NCBI GenBank assembly: GCA_938016515.1
Contig: CALILP010000214.1
Location: 1 to 37,105, forward strand
Direction of reading: 5' to 3'
DNA length: 37,105 nucleotides
DNA from: an uncultured Paracoccaceae bacterium
Lineage (GTDB): Bacteria > Pseudomonadota > Alphaproteobacteria > Rhodobacterales > Rhodobacteraceae
The translations under genes and the position numbers were made by a program. Within the stretch, counting starts at the first letter, position 1, and each line of letters begins with the position of its first letter. Below the pieces are notes generated by a model. It searched no databases, had not been told where the DNA came from, and saw nothing but the letters and a program-made list of their open reading frames with translations. This document shows positions 27,948 through 37,105 of this stretch, piece by piece.

Positions 27948-30530
27948 GTGCAGCAGCAGAACCCGTACCAGCCGATCACGCTGATCACACCCACGGCCCA
28001 GATGGCCGCTGATGTGCACGGTGGTCGTGCCAAATGTCTGCAACGTCTGATCCGGCTGGATATGCCCGTACCCACAACGGTCGCATTGTCCTTTGATGCG
28101 GTGCATCAGATCGCCAAGGGCCAAATGCCCGATATGGATGATATCCTGCGCAATTTTGTGGATGGCATGCTGTTGTCGATCCGCCCATCCAGTCAGGACC
28201 CCGATTGGGGTGGACCGGGCGCGATCTTGAATATTGGCATGAACGCCGAAAAGCATGCCGCCTTGTGCGACCGGATTGGCGAGGGGCCAGCGACGCGTCT
28301 CTATCTGCATTTCGTACAATCCTACGCCGTCCATGTGCACAGGCTTGACCCAGAGGCGTTTGAGACTCCGGATGCTACCGACACCGAGGCCTTGCAGAAT
28401 GCGCTTGAGGCCTATGAGTTTGAAACCGACGAGGTGTTCCCATCTGACCCTGCTGTTCAGCTGAAAGAAGCCCTGCGCTCTATGGCCCGTGCCTGGGATG
28501 GCACAACCGCGCGGTTGCTGCGCGAAGCCAAAGGTGCCCCTGTGGATGCCGGTCTGGGCTTGGTTGTGCAGGCGATGGTGATGGGCCTTGGCACTGGCGA
28601 ATGCGGCGCTGGGAATATCCAGTATGTGAACAGCGATACGGGTCTGCCCCAGATCACTGGCCGCTATATTCCCCAAAGCCAGCGCCGTCGTGCGTTAATG
28701 GATGATGAACGGGCCATGTTCCTGACGAAAGACCCCCGTGGGGCCTCTTTGGAAGAGCAGGCCCCCGAGGTCTTTACCCAGCTTGCTGCCCTTGGCGATG
28801 TCTGCCGCCGAAAGTTGCGCGAAGAGATGATCGTCGAGTTTACTGTCGAATCCGGTGTGCTGTGGATTTTGGACGCCGTCCGGGTGCCCCGTGCTTCGCG
28901 CGCTGCTGTCCGGATTGCCGTGGCTTTGGCCAGCGACAAGATCATTCCCCGCGAAGAAGCTGTAATGCGGGTGCAGCCTGCTGCCTTGAATGAGTTGCTG
29001 CACCGCCAGGTTGACCCGATGGCCCCCCGCGATTTGGTTGTGAAAGGGATTGCCGCCAGCCCCGGTGCTGCGGCAGGTCGATTGGTGTTTACGTCTCAGG
29101 ATGCCCAAGCCAGTGCTGCACGTGGCGAGCCTTGCGTTCTGGTCCGCCGCGAAACAACGCCTGAAGACATCCGTGGAATGCATGCCGCCCAAGCTGTCCT
29201 GACTGTGCGCGGCGGGGTGACGAGCCACGCTGCTGTGATCGGTCGTGGTTTGGGTTTGCCTTGCGTCGTGGGTGCCTCTGCCTTGCGGATCAACACGAAG
29301 CGCCGTCAGATTGCTGTGCCCGATGGTCGTGTGCTGACCGATGGTGATATCGTGACCGTTGATGGCACAACCGGACAGGTGCTGCTGGGCGAAGTTCCTA
29401 TGCTGGAAGCCGCCCTCGATGATGCCTTCCAGACGTTGCTGACCTGGGCTGATGATATGCGTGATATTGGTGTGCGTGCCAATGCCGACACACCCACCGA
29501 TGCCCAAACCGCCCGCAACTTTGCCGCTGAGGGCATCGGGTTGTGCCGGACCGAGCATATGTTCTTTGAAGGTGACCGTCTGGGTGTCATGCGCGAGATG
29601 ATCTTTGCCGATAATGCCGATGACAGGCGTGCTGTGCTGGATCGTTTGATGCCGATGCAGCGGGCTGACTTTGCTGCATTGTTCGAGATCATGGCCGGTC
29701 TGCCCGTATGCATTCGTTTGTTTGACCCCCCCTTGCACGAGTTTCTGCCTGCTGATCGGGCTGGCCTGCGTGATCTGTCAGAGCAGTTGGCCTTGCCATT
29801 GGCCGAAGTGACAGAGCGGGTCGCCGCCCTGGCTGAATACAACCCAATGCTGGGGATGCGCGGTGTGCGTCTGGGGATCGCCATCCCCGAGATTTATGAG
29901 ATGCAGGCTCAGGCTATCTTTGAAGCGACCGTTGACGCCCATGAGCGTGGGGCCACCGTTGCCCCCGAGATCATGATCCCCGTTGTCAGTGCCATGCGTG
30001 AAGTTGAGCTGGTCAAATCGCGGATCGATGCTGTTGCTGCGTCGGTCAGTGCTGCCCGATTGCATGACTTTGATTATAAGCTGGGTGTGATGGTGGAAAC
30101 GCCGCGCGCTGCATTGCGTGCTCAGGATATCGCCCAGCATGCCGAGTTTCTGTCCTTTGGGACGAACGATCTGACGCAGATGACATATGGCTTGTCACGC
30201 GATGATGCTGGCCGTTTCATGTCCTCTTATGTCCAGCAGGGCGTCTACGAAGAGGATCCTTTCCACAGTCTGGACATTGAAGGAGTGGGCGAATTGCTGT
30301 CGATTGGCGCCGCGCGGGGCAGATTGGGTCGACACAATATCACCCTGTCGTTGTGCGGCGAGCATGGTGGTACACGTTCTGCGATTGGCTTTTGTCGCGC
30401 GCAGGGGTTTGATTACGTCTCTTGTTCGCCTTTTCGGGTCCCGGTTGCGCGGCTTTCCGCCGCTCAGCTGACCTTAGAGGACAAGTTAGGCAGCACTCAT
30501 TTAGGTAAGAAACGCCTCTCAACCACATGA
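27948..30530 (+). CDS. Pyruvate, phosphate dikinase-like / PEP-binding protein with divergent ATP-grasp domain
   Basis: Intact LTVRGGVTSHAAVIGRG, GIGLCRTEHMFFE, SFGTNDLTQMTYGLSRDDAG, CGEHGG; GTG start with GAAGGA upstream preferred over 27900. Confidence 0.88.
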   Translation: MQQQNPYQPITLITPTAQMAADVHGGRAKCLQRLIRLDMPVPTTVALSFDAVHQIAKGQMPDMDDILRNFVDGMLLSIRPSSQDPDWGGPGAILNIGMNAEKHAALCDRIGEGPATRLYLHFVQSYAVHVHRLDPEAFETPDATDTEALQNALEAYEFETDEVFPSDPAVQLKEALRSMARAWDGTTARLLREAKGAPVDAGLGLVVQAMVMGLGTGECGAGNIQYVNSDTGLPQITGRYIPQSQRRRALMDDERAMFLTKDPRGASLEEQAPEVFTQLAALGDVCRRKLREEMIVEFTVESGVLWILDAVRVPRASRAAVRIAVALASDKIIPREEAVMRVQPAALNELLHRQVDPMAPRDLVVKGIAASPGAAAGRLVFTSQDAQASAARGEPCVLVRRETTPEDIRGMHAAQAVLTVRGGVTSHAAVIGRGLGLPCVVGASALRINTKRRQIAVPDGRVLTDGDIVTVDGTTGQVLLGEVPMLEAALDDAFQTLLTWADDMRDIGVRANADTPTDAQTARNFAAEGIGLCRTEHMFFEGDRLGVMREMIFADNADDRRAVLDRLMPMQRADFAALFEIMAGLPVCIRLFDPPLHEFLPADRAGLRDLSEQLALPLAEVTERVAALAEYNPMLGMRGVRLGIAIPEIYEMQAQAIFEATVDAHERGATVAPEIMIPVVSAMREVELVKSRIDAVAASVSAARLHDFDYKLGVMVETPRAALRAQDIAQHAEFLSFGTNDLTQMTYGLSRDDAGRFMSSYVQQGVYEEDPFHSLDIEGVGELLSIGAARGRLGRHNITLSLCGEHGGTRSAIGFCRAQGFDYVSCSPFRVPVARLSAAQLTLEDKLGSTHLGKKRLSTT

Positions 30531-30673
30531 TCTATTGGGGGAATCGTTTCTGTAAAGGAAACTCTTCGTTGATGGGCCAATGGTTGCGGGTGCTGCACTA
30601 GACTCTCGGCGGATGTTTTCCTAAGGACACGGCGCTTGCGTGGGGCTGTGCCACGCGTCGCGTGGTGGGGACC

Positions 30674-31345
30674 ATGGGAAGTATGTTGATGCGCAAAGCG
30701 CTTGTAATTGGTTTGGCCGTTTCGGCCATTGGGTCTTCTGTTGTCGCACAAAGCGCGTTGGAAAGCCGTTTGGGTGCTCTTCTTGGTCAAGAGCGTCAGG
30801 CGCTTGCAATGGTTCCGGATGCGCGTCTTGCCGCGCTGACGACCGTTCCGCCTGCCGCGGAGCGTGATATCGCGGTATCCCCACAAGCGATCAGCTACAG
30901 CAATGCGTTCCTTGCCAACATGCCTGCCGCCCAGGGGAATGCGCAATGGCGCTGCCTGTCTGAAGCGCTGTACTTCGAAGCGCGCGGGGAAACGACCGAA
31001 GGTTTGTTTGCCGTCGGCGAAGTGATCCTGAACCGCGTCGACAGCAACAACTACCCCAATTCGCTGTGTGCCGTGATCAATCAGGGCACTGGCCGCAAGT
31101 ATGCCTGCCAATTCACCTACACCTGCGATGGCCGCCCCGAAGTCATCAATGAAAAAGCAGCATGGAGCCGCGTTGGCAAAGTGGCGCGTTTGTTGATGGA
31201 TGGCCTGCCGCGTGACCTGACCAAAGGTGCCACGCATTATCACACGACGGCTGTCAGCCCGTCATGGGCCCGCCGGTATCCCAAAGTGGCCCAATACGGT
31301 GTACATTTGTTCTACCGTCAGCCAACACTTACAGCCTCAAACTAG
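30674..31345 (+). CDS. Cell wall hydrolase (SleB/Hydrolase_2-like)
   Basis: [41 protein letters not shown]...CQFTYTCDG; signal peptide; start could be 30674, 30683 or 30689. Confidence 0.88.
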   Translation: MGSMLMRKALVIGLAVSAIGSSVVAQSALESRLGALLGQERQALAMVPDARLAALTTVPPAAERDIAVSPQAISYSNAFLANMPAAQGNAQWRCLSEALYFEARGETTEGLFAVGEVILNRVDSNNYPNSLCAVINQGTGRKYACQFTYTCDGRPEVINEKAAWSRVGKVARLLMDGLPRDLTKGATHYHTTAVSPSWARRYPKVAQYGVHLFYRQPTLTASN

Positions 31346-31445
31346 GCCAATTGCGTCGCATGCGGCGGCAGTTTTGTCGCCGCGCATAGCCTTGCCCGCG
31401 TCTGCGCGTGCGAGTATGCCGCCCATATCCTAAGGGGACGGTACG

Positions 31446-32363
31446 ATGACTAACGACATACACCTTGCCTTTGCGCATCCCTCTGAACGCGCAGCCGCCA
31501 GCACTGACATGCCATATGATCGCATTTCGGTACGCGACTACACCGTTGAGGTTGAGATTGGTGCGTTTCAGGCAGAGCGGGGGACATTGCAGCGGGTCCG
31601 CTTCAATGTCGTGGTTGAGGTATTGCCGATTGCTGATCCGCTAGAGGACGATGTGGACCGCATCTTGTCCTATGACAAGGTCACCGAGGCCATTACGCTG
31701 GAATTGCAGGCAGAGCGGATCAACCTGCTGGAAACCCTTGCCGCCCGCGTCGCCGAACGCATCCTGATGGAGCCGCAGCCGGAACGTGTTTTTGTGCGTA
31801 TCGAAAAGCTGGATCGCGGCCCATTTGCTTTGGGCGTCGAAATCGTGCGCGCCCGCGATGGTGCAACCCCCGCCGCACAGGATCACGTCGAAACTCCGCA
31901 CCCTCGCGTTGTCTATCTGGCGAATGCGATGATCCACGCAGACGGTCTGTCGCAATGGATTGATACGCTGGTGGCAGATGATGGCCCTTTGATTTTTTGC
32001 GTCGGTGCAGGTGACACTGCTGCCCCCCAAACCGGCCACACAATGACCCAGCGCCGTGTTGATTTGCTGGCCATCGAACAAAACGCTTGGGTGCTTGCTG
32101 CCCGCGACCATCGCTGCAAGGTCGTCGAGACCCGGACAGAGTTGGATTGGGCCATGAAGAACGGTCAGATCTGCGTCTGGGCCCCGTCAAAGATTGTGCT
32201 GGACGCGGTAGATGGCGCCTCTGCCGGTCCGCGAGAGCCTGCCGCCTTGGCAAGCTGGTTCGCCGCCGAAATGCAGGCCGCAGAGTTGTTGGTCGTTGGG
32301 GCAGAGGCCCCGGCTGCAACGGTTCCCGTCCGCGCAATTGCCGTCAGAGACACCATAACATGA
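31446..32363 (+). CDS. folB: Dihydroneopterin aldolase with about 170-aa C-terminal extension (amino-acid-kinase-like?)
   Basis: N-terminal FolB: YDRISVRDYTVEVEIGAFQAERG...SYDKVTEAI...LLETLAARVAERIL; ATGA overlap with folP. Confidence 0.82.
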   Translation: MTNDIHLAFAHPSERAAASTDMPYDRISVRDYTVEVEIGAFQAERGTLQRVRFNVVVEVLPIADPLEDDVDRILSYDKVTEAITLELQAERINLLETLAARVAERILMEPQPERVFVRIEKLDRGPFALGVEIVRARDGATPAAQDHVETPHPRVVYLANAMIHADGLSQWIDTLVADDGPLIFCVGAGDTAAPQTGHTMTQRRVDLLAIEQNAWVLAARDHRCKVVETRTELDWAMKNGQICVWAPSKIVLDAVDGASAGPREPAALASWFAAEMQAAELLVVGAEAPAATVPVRAIAVRDTIT

Positions 32364-33370
32364 CATTGGCCCAGCTGATCCCCCAGACAACGGCTTACGC
32401 TGTTAGTGCCCGTGTGGGGGGCAGTGCATGGCTGTTTGCCGAGACAGCCTTGATCAAGGCGCGCGATACTGAGCCAGAGGAAGTGCTGTTCGACGACCTG
32501 CCATCCGATCAACGGACCCGCCTGAGCCAACAGCGTGCGCCGATCTGCGGGCTGACCCTCGATGTGCCTCGGATCATGGGCATTCTCAACGTGACGCCTG
32601 ACAGTTTTTCGGACGGGGGGACGCTTGCAAATGTGCAAGATGCCGTCGACCGGGCGCGCGCGATGGCGCAGGACGCCGATATTCTTGACATCGGGGGCGA
32701 AAGCACGCGGCCCGGTGCGCAAGAGGTCGCCTTGGACGAGGAGATCAGGCGCACGGTGCCTGTGATCAAAGCGATCCGGGAGGCCGGGATCACAACCCCG
32801 ATTTCGATTGATACCCGCAAAGCGCAGGTCGCCGCCTCGGCGCTGGCGGCGGGGGCCGATATGGTCAATGACGTCACAGCCATGCGCTATGACCCGGATA
32901 TGATCCATGTCGTGGCGCAGGCCGGTGTGCCTGTCTGCCTGATGCACTCCCAAGGTCGGCCGGACACGATGCAGGACGATCCGCGCTACGACGCCGTCAC
33001 ATTCGACGTCTACGACCACCTTGCAGAGCGGATCGCCGCTGCAGAGGCCGCAGGCATCGCGCGTCACAACATCATCACCGATCCGGGCATCGGTTTTGGT
33101 AAGACTTTGCAACACAATTTGAGGTTACTTCGCGACATAGCCATCTATCATGATCTTGGGCTGCCGATCCTGCTTGGGGCATCGCGGAAACGGTTTATCG
33201 GGACGATTACCGGGGCTGAGGATGCGTCAAACAGGCTCGGCGGTTCCATCGCGGTTGCCTTGCATGGGATCGCACAGGGCGTGCAGATCGTGCGGGTTCA
33301 TGATACCAAGGATACAAGACAGGCACTGAGCCTGCAAATGGCAGTGAACGGAGCGGGCAGCGATGGCTGA
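32360..33370 (+). CDS. folP: Dihydropteroate synthase
   Basis: [50 protein letters not shown]. Confidence 0.96.
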   Translation: MTLAQLIPQTTAYAVSARVGGSAWLFAETALIKARDTEPEEVLFDDLPSDQRTRLSQQRAPICGLTLDVPRIMGILNVTPDSFSDGGTLANVQDAVDRARAMAQDADILDIGGESTRPGAQEVALDEEIRRTVPVIKAIREAGITTPISIDTRKAQVAASALAAGADMVNDVTAMRYDPDMIHVVAQAGVPVCLMHSQGRPDTMQDDPRYDAVTFDVYDHLAERIAAAEAAGIARHNIITDPGIGFGKTLQHNLRLLRDIAIYHDLGLPILLGASRKRFIGTITGAEDASNRLGGSIAVALHGIAQGVQIVRVHDTKDTRQALSLQMAVNGAGSDG

Positions 33371-34709
33371 AAAATTATTTGGAACCGACGGTGTCCGGGG
33401 CAAGGCGAACGTGCACCCGATGACCGCAGATATGGCCCTTAAGATCGGGGCTGCTGCAGGCCGCTATTTCCGCAACGATGGCTCGAACGGGCATCGGGTG
33501 GTGATTGGCAAGGATACCCGTTTATCGGGCTACATGTTCGAGAACGCATTGACTGCGGGATTGACGTCGACCGGCATGAACGTTCTTTTGCTTGGCCCCG
33601 TCCCAACGCCCGCAGTTGGCATGTTGACCACATCGATGCGCGCTGATGTTGGCATCATGATCTCGGCCAGCCACAACCCGCACCACGACAATGGCATCAA
33701 ATTCTTTGGCCCCGACGGATACAAGCTGTCCGACGAGGCCCAGTCAACCATTGAAGAGCTGATCGCGGGTGATATCGATCCTGCACAGGCCGGTAATATT
33801 GGTCGGGCCAAACGGATCGATGACGGCCGTTTTCGGTATGCAGAGCGGGTGAAATCAACCTTTCCGTCAGGCATGCGCCTTGACGGTCTAAAGGTCGTGC
33901 TCGATTGCGCAAACGGGGCCGCATACAAGGTTGCACCAGAGGTTTTGTGGGAAATGGGGGCCACCGTGATCCCGGTTGGGGTGACCCCGGATGGCTTTAA
34001 CATCAACGACGGCTGTGGATCCACAAGCACCCAATTGGCCGCCGAGACAATTGTCAGTCATGGCGCTGATGTCGGCATCTGTTTGGATGGTGATGCGGAT
34101 CGGGTCATGATCCTTGATGAGACCGGCAAGGTTGCGGACGGCGATCAGCTGATGGCCCTTATGGCCGATAGGTGGGCCTCGCAAGGACGGCTGGTTGGGG
34201 ACACTCTGGTGGCCACTGTGATGTCGAATCTCGGGCTGGAGCGGTATCTGCAAGGCAAGGGCCTGCATCTGGAACGCACAGCCGTCGGTGACCGCTATGT
34301 CGTCGAAGCGATGCGCGAGAAGGGCTATAATTTGGGTGGCGAGCAATCCGGCCATATCGTGATGACCGATTATGCCACAACCGGGGACGGCTTGCTGGCA
34401 GGTATGCAGTTTTTGGCCGCTATGGTGGATAGCGGCAAGAAGGCCAGCGCCTTGACCCAAAGCTTTGATACCGTCCCTCAGATGTTGAAGAACGTGCGCT
34501 ACGCGGCTGGAAAAAACCCGCTGGAAGCTGCCAATGTGACCGGTGCGATTGCGGATGCAGAGACAAAGTTGACCGGTAAAGGCCGCTTGCTGATCCGCAA
34601 ATCCGGCACAGAGCCTTTGGTTCGCGTCATGGCCGAATGCGAAGACCCGGACATGCTGTTGGAAGTCGTCGACGGGATCGTAGCTGAGGTCGAGGCGGCC
34701 TCAGCCTAG
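33363..34709 (+). CDS. glmM: Phosphoglucosamine mutase
   Basis: [56 protein letters not shown]. Confidence 0.97.
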   Translation: MAEKLFGTDGVRGKANVHPMTADMALKIGAAAGRYFRNDGSNGHRVVIGKDTRLSGYMFENALTAGLTSTGMNVLLLGPVPTPAVGMLTTSMRADVGIMISASHNPHHDNGIKFFGPDGYKLSDEAQSTIEELIAGDIDPAQAGNIGRAKRIDDGRFRYAERVKSTFPSGMRLDGLKVVLDCANGAAYKVAPEVLWEMGATVIPVGVTPDGFNINDGCGSTSTQLAAETIVSHGADVGICLDGDADRVMILDETGKVADGDQLMALMADRWASQGRLVGDTLVATVMSNLGLERYLQGKGLHLERTAVGDRYVVEAMREKGYNLGGEQSGHIVMTDYATTGDGLLAGMQFLAAMVDSGKKASALTQSFDTVPQMLKNVRYAAGKNPLEAANVTGAIADAETKLTGKGRLLIRKSGTEPLVRVMAECEDPDMLLEVVDGIVAEVEAASA

Positions 34710-34717
34710 CGCCACCC

Positions 34718-35239
34718 TTAGCACGACATATAGACCGCAAACAATTTGTACTGACCGCCCTTGGTTTGGGTCACGGTTTGACCTTCCCACGCGCAGCCTG
34801 CCTGCGCTGAGACCTGTTGCCCGACAGTTCGCGCCAGTGTGTCCTTGTCATATTGCGATCCTGCGAGGAACGGCGCCGATACGTTTGTCAAAAAGCCAAG
34901 CGACCCGGATGGGCCGTCCACGCGGAATGCGATGCCAGAGATATCAAGGACATTCATCGAGACACCAGAGTGCTGGCCGCTGATTCCAGCACGGTTGGCG
35001 CTTAGGTAGAAATTGATCGATCGTCCGGCGGCTGCCGCTGATTGTGCTGTGCGTCCCCTTGCCTGAAAGATCGGTAAAGCAGTTGACATCGTTGATTGTG
35101 CGACAACGGCTGAAGTGGGCGTTGATGCCGGAACGGTGGCGCCTCCGACGGATGTGCCAAAGCCTGGACCGGTTGTCGTCGGCGTTTGTGCAACACAGGC
35201 GGCTGTCGCCAGCATGGCGATAAAGGGTACGAATTTCAT
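34718..35239 (-). CDS. Putative lipoprotein, hypothetical
   Basis: 173 aa; lipobox-like MKFVPFIAMLATAAC. Confidence 0.75.
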   Translation of the reverse strand: MKFVPFIAMLATAACVAQTPTTTGPGFGTSVGGATVPASTPTSAVVAQSTMSTALPIFQARGRTAQSAAAAGRSINFYLSANRAGISGQHSGVSMNVLDISGIAFRVDGPSGSLGFLTNVSAPFLAGSQYDKDTLARTVGQQVSAQAGCAWEGQTVTQTKGGQYKLFAVYMSC

Positions 35240-35350
35240 AACTACTCTCTCAACTTGCTTTTTTGCCGACGTTACCGATGGATGTGGCCAAAATATGAAG
35301 AGATGACGGTTGGTGGGAAAGCCTTTGTCGCTGTGAGGCCTGCATGCGGG

Positions 35351-36247
35351 TTACGATAGCAGGCGCTTGAGGCTGGCTGATTGGCTGATCGCGAGACCCG
35401 CAAGGATCAGGCCAAGGGCGACGAAGAATCGAAGGGGTAGGGTCTCGCTGAGAATCCATGCCCCGAAGATCATTGACCAGACCGGGACCTGGTAATTGAC
35501 CAGCGTCATGAACACCGCCCCCGCGCTGCGGATCGTGAAGACGCGGATCAGGGCGGCAAGGGCTGTTGGGAAGATCCCGAGAAAGACGATGGCCCAACTG
35601 CTGCGTCCGGGCGCGATGGCTGGCACCCCTTCGATCAGCAACATGATCGGCAAAAGGCTTGCGCAGCCGATGATCATCAGGATCGCGGCCATGGTGATGG
35701 AATCCATCGGGGGGCATTGCCGCGTCATCACGCTGGACACCGCATAGGACAGGGCCGCCCCGATGCAGGCCAATTGGCCCAGCGGTTCCATCCCGGTGCC
35801 GATCTTCAAGACCGATGGACCGATCAGTACCACGGCCCCAACGAAACCAAGGGTCACCCCAACCACGTTCCGCGCTTTCAGCTTTTCATCCGAGAAAAGA
35901 TGCGCAAGGGGCAAGACAAACAAGGGGATCGCTGCCATCGAGATGCCTGCAAAAGCTGATGGCACAAATTGCTGACCCCAGCTGAGCATCGCAAAGGGCA
36001 GGGCGGTGTTCAGCACCCCGATCACCAGTAGATATTTGATCAAACGGGGGGTGAAGACTGGCAAGGGGCTTTTCATCGCCCCCATCACACCTAACAAAGC
36101 CAGTGACCCAAGCGTCGTGCGCGCCGTCGCCACCGTGAGGGGGCCATACCCTTCCAATGCAATCGCCACGACCATAAAGGTGCCGCCCCAAATGAGGCCC
36201 AAGGCAATAATCGATGCCCAGTTTGCGCCTGTTGGGGATTGCGTCAT
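35351..36247 (-). CDS. DMT superfamily (EamA) transporter
   Basis: 298 aa; GLIWGGTFMVVAIALEGYGPLTVATART, two EamA halves. Confidence 0.92.
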   Translation of the reverse strand: MTQSPTGANWASIIALGLIWGGTFMVVAIALEGYGPLTVATARTTLGSLALLGVMGAMKSPLPVFTPRLIKYLLVIGVLNTALPFAMLSWGQQFVPSAFAGISMAAIPLFVLPLAHLFSDEKLKARNVVGVTLGFVGAVVLIGPSVLKIGTGMEPLGQLACIGAALSYAVSSVMTRQCPPMDSITMAAILMIIGCASLLPIMLLIEGVPAIAPGRSSWAIVFLGIFPTALAALIRVFTIRSAGAVFMTLVNYQVPVWSMIFGAWILSETLPLRFFVALGLILAGLAISQSASLKRLLS

Positions 36248-36316
36248 GCCGGAACAATCACCTGGATGTCTGCGTTGGCATGACAGGGCTGAAGCATATG
36301 GGGGAGAAGAGCAGGC

Positions 36317-36478
36317 ATGGATTTTCCACTTCTTGCCATACTGGCGTTAGTTATCTGCAACTTCGTATTTGCATTTGCGCTGTGGAGCAAACACCGAACT
36401 GAAGGTCGTCGCGTTGATCCGTCTGACACGTCTTTGACGGCGCGGCGACGGATGAGTAATCGCCTAGATGACGATTAA
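36317..36478 (+). CDS. Small single-pass membrane protein, 53 aa
   Basis: MDFPLLAILALVICNFVFAFALWSKHRTEGRRVDPSDTSLTARRRMSNRLDDD*; below the ORF-track cutoff; followed by a terminator. Confidence 0.6.
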   Translation: MDFPLLAILALVICNFVFAFALWSKHRTEGRRVDPSDTSLTARRRMSNRLDDD

Positions 36479-36481
36479 CGC

Positions 36482-36509
36482 AAAAGGCCCGGACACTGCC
36501 GGGCCTTTT
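36482..36509. terminator. Bidirectional intrinsic terminator
   Basis: AAAAGGCCCGG-N6-CCGGGCCTTTT between the small ORF and convergent ilvC. Confidence 0.9.
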
Positions 36510-36535
36510 CTGTTTGTGATCGGCATAAGGCCCGC

Positions 36536-37105
<570 letters not shown>

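Noticed and set aside
28695-29738. 347-aa minus-strand ORF antisense to the PPDK-like gene
   Set aside because: Low-complexity His/Gln/Gly-rich translation with no recognisable domain; shadow ORF of a GC-biased true CDS.

Overview
Chromosomal core-type segment of an alphaproteobacterium. Gene content and protein style suggest Rhodobacterales/Roseobacter group (inference; no search was run). It is densely coding with about 28 credible CDS: a ligase-associated MBL exonuclease (partial), alpha/beta hydrolase, SCP2 protein, TPR protein, SUV3-like helicase, S4 protein, fdxA, carD, purD, xseA, a fused NuoE/NuoF-type (FdsGB-like) protein, ftsY, DMT transporter, yciB, PilZ protein, metZ, folE2, trkH, a TPP enzyme, a SPOR/PG-binding/trypsin-like protein, glyQ-(176-aa ORF)-glyS, a PPDK-like protein, cell wall hydrolase, folB, folP, glmM, lipoprotein, DMT transporter, a 53-aa small ORF and ilvC (partial). 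I saw no CRISPR array, IS element, prophage, tRNA or rRNA. The most interesting material is (i) non-coding: a SAM-II-type riboswitch with a readable terminator/antiterminator platform before metZ, a four-copy repeat placed in the same orientation after stop codons, a 58-nt two-hairpin element exactly abutting the folE2 stop, and a nested terminator-like leader before carD; and (ii) domain erosion: a PPDK-like protein with altered ATP-grasp motifs but intact His and PEP motifs, a trypsin-like protein with all three expected catalytic positions replaced, and a FolB fused to a possible degenerate amino-acid-kinase-like domain. No single locus stands out as a new defence or mobile system.
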